Part shown: positions 58,284 to 64,000 of the stretch, piece after piece
Layout of the letters: every line of letters begins with the position of its first letter
Numbering within the stretch: the stretch's first letter is position 1
Assembly: GCA_036346255.1 (NCBI GenBank)
Contig: CM070623.1
Span: 8,226,407-8,290,406 of the forward strand
Direction: 5' to 3'
DNA: 64,000 nucleotides
From: Ampelocalamus luodianensis
Taxonomy: Eukaryota; Streptophyta; Magnoliopsida; Poales; Poaceae
Program-made: the position numbers and the translations under genes
The notes under the pieces: model-generated
Databases searched by the model: none
Told to the model about the DNA's origin: nothing
Seen by the model: the letters and a program-made list of their open reading frames with translations, nothing else

Positions 58284-61200
58284 GTGATTGGTACACTTTT
58301 TGTTAATTCTCGCTCCGCTGCAGCATTATTTGATTCTCAAGCATCGCATTCTTTTATTTCAAGATCATTTGCTGCTGTTAGTGGTCTTCACTGTGTTCCT
58401 TTGGGAGTTCCTTTGCTCATCCGCTCCGGGCTCCGGAATAAGAGCCGATCTACGATGTCGGGATGTTCCTATCATAGTCAAAGGAGTGGGGTTTTGGCAA
58501 ACCTTATTGCCGCTCAACAAATGAGTCCGGATGTGATTCTGGCATGGATTGGTTGTCCCAACACTTGGGGCAAATCGACAGTTGTGAAGATTATCTATCT
58601 CACTAAATTTCTTCAGCGAACAGTCGGATTTTCGCGCAGCCTGTGGGCCACATCTATGTGTATTAGAAGCGAAGCCACCTTGCCGATTCAGGATGTTTCA
58701 TAGTATCCGACTTTGTGGATGTCTTTCCAAGATTTGCCCGATGCCTCCGTTCGAGACCTTGAGTTTGTCATTGAGTTGCTGCCCTACGCATCGCCTCGAT
58801 TTCAAGGCGCCGTATCGGATGCCTCCCAATGAACTAGAGGAATTGAAGAAGCACTTGGTGAGCTCCAAGCAAAGGGTTTCATCCGTCCCACCATCTCCTT
58901 GGGGTTGTCCGTGATCTTTGTGAAGAAGAAGGACAAGACTTTGCGCATGTGTTGATTACCGTCCGCTCAACGGTGACGGTGAAGAACAAATATCCTCTCG
59001 CCCCGCATCGATGATCTGCTTGATCGCTTGATCGAGCCCGTGTGTTCTCAAAGATTGACTTGAGAATGGGGTACCATCTGTGTCGTAATCGATTCGAGGA
59101 TATTCAAGACGGCTTTCACTACTCGTTATGGTCCTGCATACGAGTACACCGTCATGTCTTTGGCTTAACCAATGCTCCACTTTGTTCATGAACTTAATGA
59201 ATTCAGATTCATGGAGTTTTTGGACAAATTTGTGGTGGTTTTCATTGATGATATTCTTATTTATTCCAAGATCAAGAAGAGCATGCCGAGCATCCAAGAT
59301 TGTTTTGGGTAAATTATGGAGCACCACTATATGCTAAGTTCAAAGCAAATGCGAGTTCGTTGAAGGAAGTGGCATTCTTGGGCCATGTTCTTTCAAGTGG
59401 AGGCGAGTCAGGATCCCAAAGAAGGTCACGATGTTCTATCTTGGGGCAGCCTAAGTCGGGCCACCGATAATGCGGAGTTTTCTGCTTAGCAAAGCTATTA
59501 CCGCCGCTTTATCGAGAACTTCTCAAGATCGCAAAGCCAATGACTGAATTGCTCAAGAAGGACAAGAAGTTTGTGTGGTCCTCGCTTGTGATGAGAGCTT
59601 TCAGAGCTCAAACAACATTGACTTCAGCCCCGCCCTTACTCTTCCCGATATCCGCAAGAGCTTCGATATTTATTGCGATGCCTCTCGTCAGGACTTGGTT
59701 GTGTTCTTATGCGAGAAGGCAAGGCAGCTGCCTATGCATCCGTGCAGATTGAGACTCATGAGCTCAACTATCCCACCCATGATCTAGAGCTTGCCTGTGG
59801 TTCATGCACTCAAGATTTGGCGCATTATCCGACGCAGAATCACGTGGAGGTGTATTCCGATCACAAGAGTTTGAAATACTTGTTCACTCGCAGATCCAAC
59901 TCAGCAGAGGAGATGGCTAGAATTGATCAAAGATTATGACATGGGTATTCAAGATCACCGCAAGGCCAATGTGGTTGCCGATGCACTTAGCCGAAAGGTG
60001 TATTGCAATACTGATGATCCAAGAGCGAAGAACTCGCACTTCTTGCGCTTAATTTCAGCCTCAACTTGGGTTTGGCTGAGCATGGTTCCTTTGTCGCCTC
60101 AGTTGTGCAAACCGACCTGGTGATCAAATCAAGTCAGACAACAATCGATGTTGTGTGGGTAAAATCGCAGTAACATCAAGAGTGGATCACCAAGTGCTTC
60201 ACGCACGATGAGCATGGTGTTGTGTGGTTTGGCAACGCCTCGTGGTTCCAAAGGTTCCGAATTGCGGGATTTGATTCTCCAGAGGCCCATTATTCGCCTT
60301 TGTCTATCCATCCCGGCCACCAAAATGTACCAAGATCTCGCCGAATTCCTCGTGGACTCGCATGAAGCGCGAGATTGCCAGTGTTCGCTGCCGATGCGAC
60401 GCTTGTTGTCGTGTCAAGGCCGAGCATCGCCGCCAGCAGTCTTCTTCATTTCCTAACTATACCGTAGTGGAAATAGGATTTTGTGGGCATGGACTTCATT
60501 ATCGGTCCGCCTGCATCGCTTCGTGGAAGGATGCTTTATGGGTTATCATTGATCGGTTGACGTAAGGTGGCTCACTTCCTTCCGTATGCGATCAAGATTG
60601 ATGTGAATCACAAGCTGGATCTTTACATATCCCGTGACAGAGCTTGCATCGGCGTCACTTTAACGACAGTGTCGATCGCGGTTCTCTACTTCTCGCTTTG
60701 GCATAGTCCGCAGGAGGCCATGGGAACTCGCTCTTACCTTCACCACTTATCACCTCGTGATCGATGGTCGACGAGCGCACAACCAAGTTCTAGAAGATAT
60801 GCCCGTGGCTCGTGTTCTTTCCTATGGGAAGAATTGGGAGAAGTGCTCACCGCTGCCGAAGTTCTCCTACAACACGCCTTCCAAAGTTAGTCTCAGATGG
60901 CACCATTTGAGGCCTTGTATGGGAGGCGGCGGTAACACGTTGAACTGGTCAAATCGTGAAAGGCGCTTCGCCCGATTCGATCGATGAGGCGGAAAGTCAA
61001 GTGCGCTTGATTCGCGAGCACTTCGCGCCGTAGCTCGCCCGTGCGTAAGAGCTTATGCAGACGGGCGCCGCGGAATCTGAAGCCACCAATGACTTTGTGT
61101 ATCTTAAAGTCTCACCTCTCGGGACATCGCCGCTTTCGTGTCAAGGGCAAATCGCTCCTCGATATGCTCCGCCGATCGCATCATCAAGAGAGTGGAGCTG

Positions 61201-61530
61201 CTGCATACAAGTTAGAATTGCCACTACACTCGGCGGAGTGCATGATGTTTTCCATGTATCGCAATTGAAGAAGTGCCTCCGTGTTCCAGCTTGAGGAAAC
61301 ACTTGGAAAATATCGGCGTGCGTGAAGATCTCGCTTTATCGTGAGCGCCTTGCTCAGATCCTCAAGAAGTCGAACGTAACAAGGAACCGTGATCAAGTTC
61401 CTAAAGTTCGCTGGTCAAACCACTCCGAGGATGAAGCCACTTGGGAACGGGAAGATCGCCTCCAGCAGATTACCCGCCCTTCTTCTCTCAGTGATCGTAA
61501 TCTCTGGGCAGATTCCTGTAAGGGGAGATT
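58284..61530 (+). pseudogene. Tekay-like pol with chromodomain, broken
   Basis: Protease near 58330 reads DSQASHSF, so the active-site Gly is replaced. Reverse transcriptase spans about 58780-59330 in changing frames, with VVVFIDDILIYSK at about 59233-59271 intact. RNase H includes IYCDAS near 59670 and VYSDHKSLKYLF near 59850. Integrase pieces lie from about 60280 (SIHPGHQ) to about 61000. A chromodomain-like end, VRWSNHSEDEATWERED, is at about 61407-61458. PPT AAGGGGAGATT is at 61520-61530. Indels occur every 50-200 bp; no frame spans a whole domain except short pieces. Confidence 0.88.
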
Positions 61531-64000
61531 TGTAATGCTCCTAACTTAGGTTTGTATTTCAAATGTAAAATTTTGAGGAGAAATAAAACTTTTGTTGTCT
61601 CCTCAAATCATTTGGAAGTTTTCCAATTTTCCCTAGCAATTTCCAATTTTTAGAATTTAATTCTGTGATTGAAATTGTTGTTATCGATTCTTAGCTTTCA
61701 AACCTATGATCATCCTCTGAAATTATTTTTCCTATCATCTTGATCATCCTACCTACCTCCTGAATTGTTTCTGCAATTTTTAGGTTTTATTTGCTATTTC
61801 AAATGGCCAAGTCAAACTAGTTTGAATTTCTGGTCAAACCCTAGGTCAGCAGCTTGTGAATTTTCTACAGAACAATGTAGTGCATGAAAATTCCTGGAAA
61901 ATTACACAATGTTGTTCTCTGTTCCAGTAAGCTTCCATAAAATTTCAGAATTTTGGAGCTCAGAACTACCTTTAAAATTTCTCAAACCTTATCAGCCTTT
62001 TGAAATCAAACTCGAATCATCGCTCTGCTCGACTCAACCTCCGACTCGAGTCCGACCGCACCTAAATGGCTCGGTCGCACCGCCTAATCGCACGCCATGC
62101 GAGCCCAATCGTTGTCAACCGTCCGATGCAGATCGCGGCGGCCTGCGGCGCGTTGAATCAACCGATCGTCCGAATGCATACGTAAATCTTGACCGCCCAT
62201 CTCGCATCCAACGGCCGATGCATTTGATCGAAGTCTAACCAATCTTCTCGCCGTGACCGACTCGCTCGCGGCCGCTTCTCGCTGCCGGGCGGGTGGGCCC
62301 ACATGTCGTCGCCACCTACTCGCGCCGGCGGTCGAATGCCGGCGTAGCGCCGCATGAACGCCACACTCACCTCATTGCCTCGCCACCGCTTCCGATTTTC
62401 GCCGCATTTCTCGCCGCATCGCCCATTGCTCGCCATGCCCGAGCGCATTAATCACCCACCATTCTTTCACCAGCTTGTCAAGACCGCTTCTGAGCTCGGT
62501 GCCGTAAAGCGCGCCGCCGCTTTCCTCCGCCTCTTCCTACTTTCTAAGCCTCGCGGCTCTCTTATCCTCCTTGGACACCATAAGACCACTTCCTACCCTC
62601 CATTGCTTTTCCCGAGCTCAAATTGTAGTGCGCAAACTCTGGTTCCACGATCGTGTCAGCCACCGCCGTGTCGCACCACAACCGTTGAAGCTCATCTTCT
62701 CCTTTTCGCGCCATATCGTGGTTCCGCATCCCCTATCATGTTTTCCCCGCCCTAATTTTAGTTTCGCTAGCAGGGGCCGTTGAATTTGGGTATCCTCTTC
62801 GGCCGAAAGCTTTGATCTTCGCCCTCATCACCGGTGAGTTGGTCTTTTGGTCGATTGCTTGTTTTCAAGACTATCTGCACCCACCGAGCCATCTACATCT
62901 TCGCTTCCTACCGTCTTTACTCAGATTGCTCTCCTACGTCGCCTTGACCGCCGCTTCGCTCATCGCCGCCACCATCTCTCCGGCAACCTCCTCTCCGCGA
63001 CATCCCGCGAGTTCGGTAACCCACCGTGCTCATGCGCACGCTAAGTCGCTTAGGGTCCGGCCGGCACGCTGCGCCATTTTCGCCGAGAGGTTCCTCCGCT
63101 CCGCCGCATCGCACCGCTGCCGGGTCCACCTCCGTGAAGTTCCTACCAGTCTGCGCGCGAGTAGCATCAGAACCATTTTGGCACTTCGGCCGGGCATCGC
63201 GCTTAGCTCGCCAGGCCGACGACACGCAATCCTGAGTTTGGCTCACGCGTTGTCGGACGCGCTTGAATCGCGAGCGCTGGTGGAGTCGCCCATTGCTCTG
63301 ATCACGCCCGTATAGAGCCACGTCGATTCCTTTGATTCTATTGTTTTGTTTTATCCTCGAGTATTTATTTTGTTAATTAGAATTGTGTTAAGCTTTAGAA
63401 ACTATAGCTAATTGATTGTAAGTCCTTTCTGTTATTTCAAATTTTGTTAGCTTTGGTTTTGGCCAGTTAATCTAAAATTGGTAGAGGTTTGTTCAGCCCG
63501 TGTTGGAATTTTAAAATTTGTTTAGAAATAGGTTTAATTAAAATGCTCAAACTTGCACTTAAATTGTAAAATGCATAACTAATTCATTTTTCCTCCTAAT
63601 TGCATGAATCCAGGTCATAATTTTCATTTTGAATATACTATTTACCAAAATTAGTTTCAACCATGTCTCATAGCAAAATTCTGGTCATTGATTAATTGGT
63701 GTATTATGTATTTTTCCAAATTAGAAAATTTGTATCTCTTTCAATAATTGTCCAAATCCAGTGAAACCAATGTTGTAAATTGTCATTTTAGTATACTAAT
63801 TATCGTGATAGGTTTTAGATAATCGTCGTTTCATGAAAATTTGTTAAGTAATTAACTAGTGTTTTGATGTGTTTTTAGCTTAGAAAATTCATAGAAAATT
63901 CTTAATAACTTAAAATGATTTGTTCTCTCTGTTCTAAAATTTTGTTATATCTTGCTTAGGTTGGGTTGTAAGTTTTGGTATGTTTTGTTATTGTTGTAAG
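61531..64000 (+). repeat. 3' LTR of Tekay-like element (partial)
   Basis: Starts TGTAATGCTCCTAAC after the polypurine tract and matches the 5' LTR from 52572 to about 55081, where the window ends. Frames inside are not genes. Confidence 0.9.

Larger units (their letters stand above)
52572..64000 (+). mobile_element. Tekay-like chromovirus (Ty3/gypsy), 3' LTR truncated by window
   Basis: 4.2-kb 5' LTR, tRNA-Met primer site, gag-pol with C-terminal chromodomain, polypurine tract and the first ~2.5 kb of the 3' LTR. It inserted into the decayed copia element near its 3' end. LTR length, ends (TGTAACAG...CCTCACA) and gag type match the Tekay/RIRE3 branch. Confidence 0.9.

Overview
This window is nuclear DNA from a grass (Poaceae-type monocot). 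There are no bacterial or organellar operons. One GC3-rich, intron-containing aldo-keto reductase gene sits in a dense stack of nested LTR retrotransposons, MITEs, a CACTA derivative and decayed gene fragments. The species cannot be fixed from the sequence alone.

Layout. 1-9886: 3' part of a SIRE/Maximus-type Ty1/copia element (decayed pol, long envelope-like ORF, polypurine tract, 3' LTR). Its LTR is split by a 2.6-kb solo-LTR-like insertion (6204-8825). 9891-18560: first copy (R1) of a ~3.3-kb unit carrying an RNase H-like reading frame. It is split by a complete Tork-type copia element with both LTRs (11173-16492). 18571-23668: chromodomain gypsy element (Reina-like) lacking its 5' LTR and fused to R1 at a junction with a templated repeat. 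23669-25525: first copy of a tyrosinase-like gene fragment plus repetitive flank, carrying Mutator-type MITE A. 25526-27291: probable LTR remnant on the minus strand and unassigned sequence. 27292-30625: second copy (R2) of the 3.3-kb unit, uninterrupted. 30761-31943 (minus): intact two-exon aldo-keto reductase gene, the best candidate for a functional gene. 33086-33557: AT-rich minisatellite. 33602-36058: decayed plant-mobile-domain (MAIN/PMD-like) gene. 38572-39578: non-autonomous CACTA element with TTG target duplication. 39639-39976: Tourist-like MITE. 40274-42394: small hypothetical gene and the second tyrosinase-like fragment (minus). 42064-44825: second copy of the fragment-plus-flank unit, carrying MITE B and a 985-bp insertion. 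45911-52571: heavily decayed copia element, its 3' end displaced by the next insertion. 52572-64000: Tekay-like chromovirus with a 4.2-kb 5' LTR, decayed gag-pol and a partial 3' LTR.

Most coding capacity belongs to mobile elements with stops and frameshifts; the genes do not form a pathway. The most informative features are comparative, because several sequences occur twice. They reveal reciprocal MITE insertions with empty sites, a break-repair scar, an unusually conserved RNase H block, and a recurrent loss or change of bases within CTG/CAG words. That last pattern may be an assembly or base-calling artefact at methylated CHG sites, and it may exaggerate the apparent decay in several tracts. 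I found no evidence for an undescribed multi-gene system.
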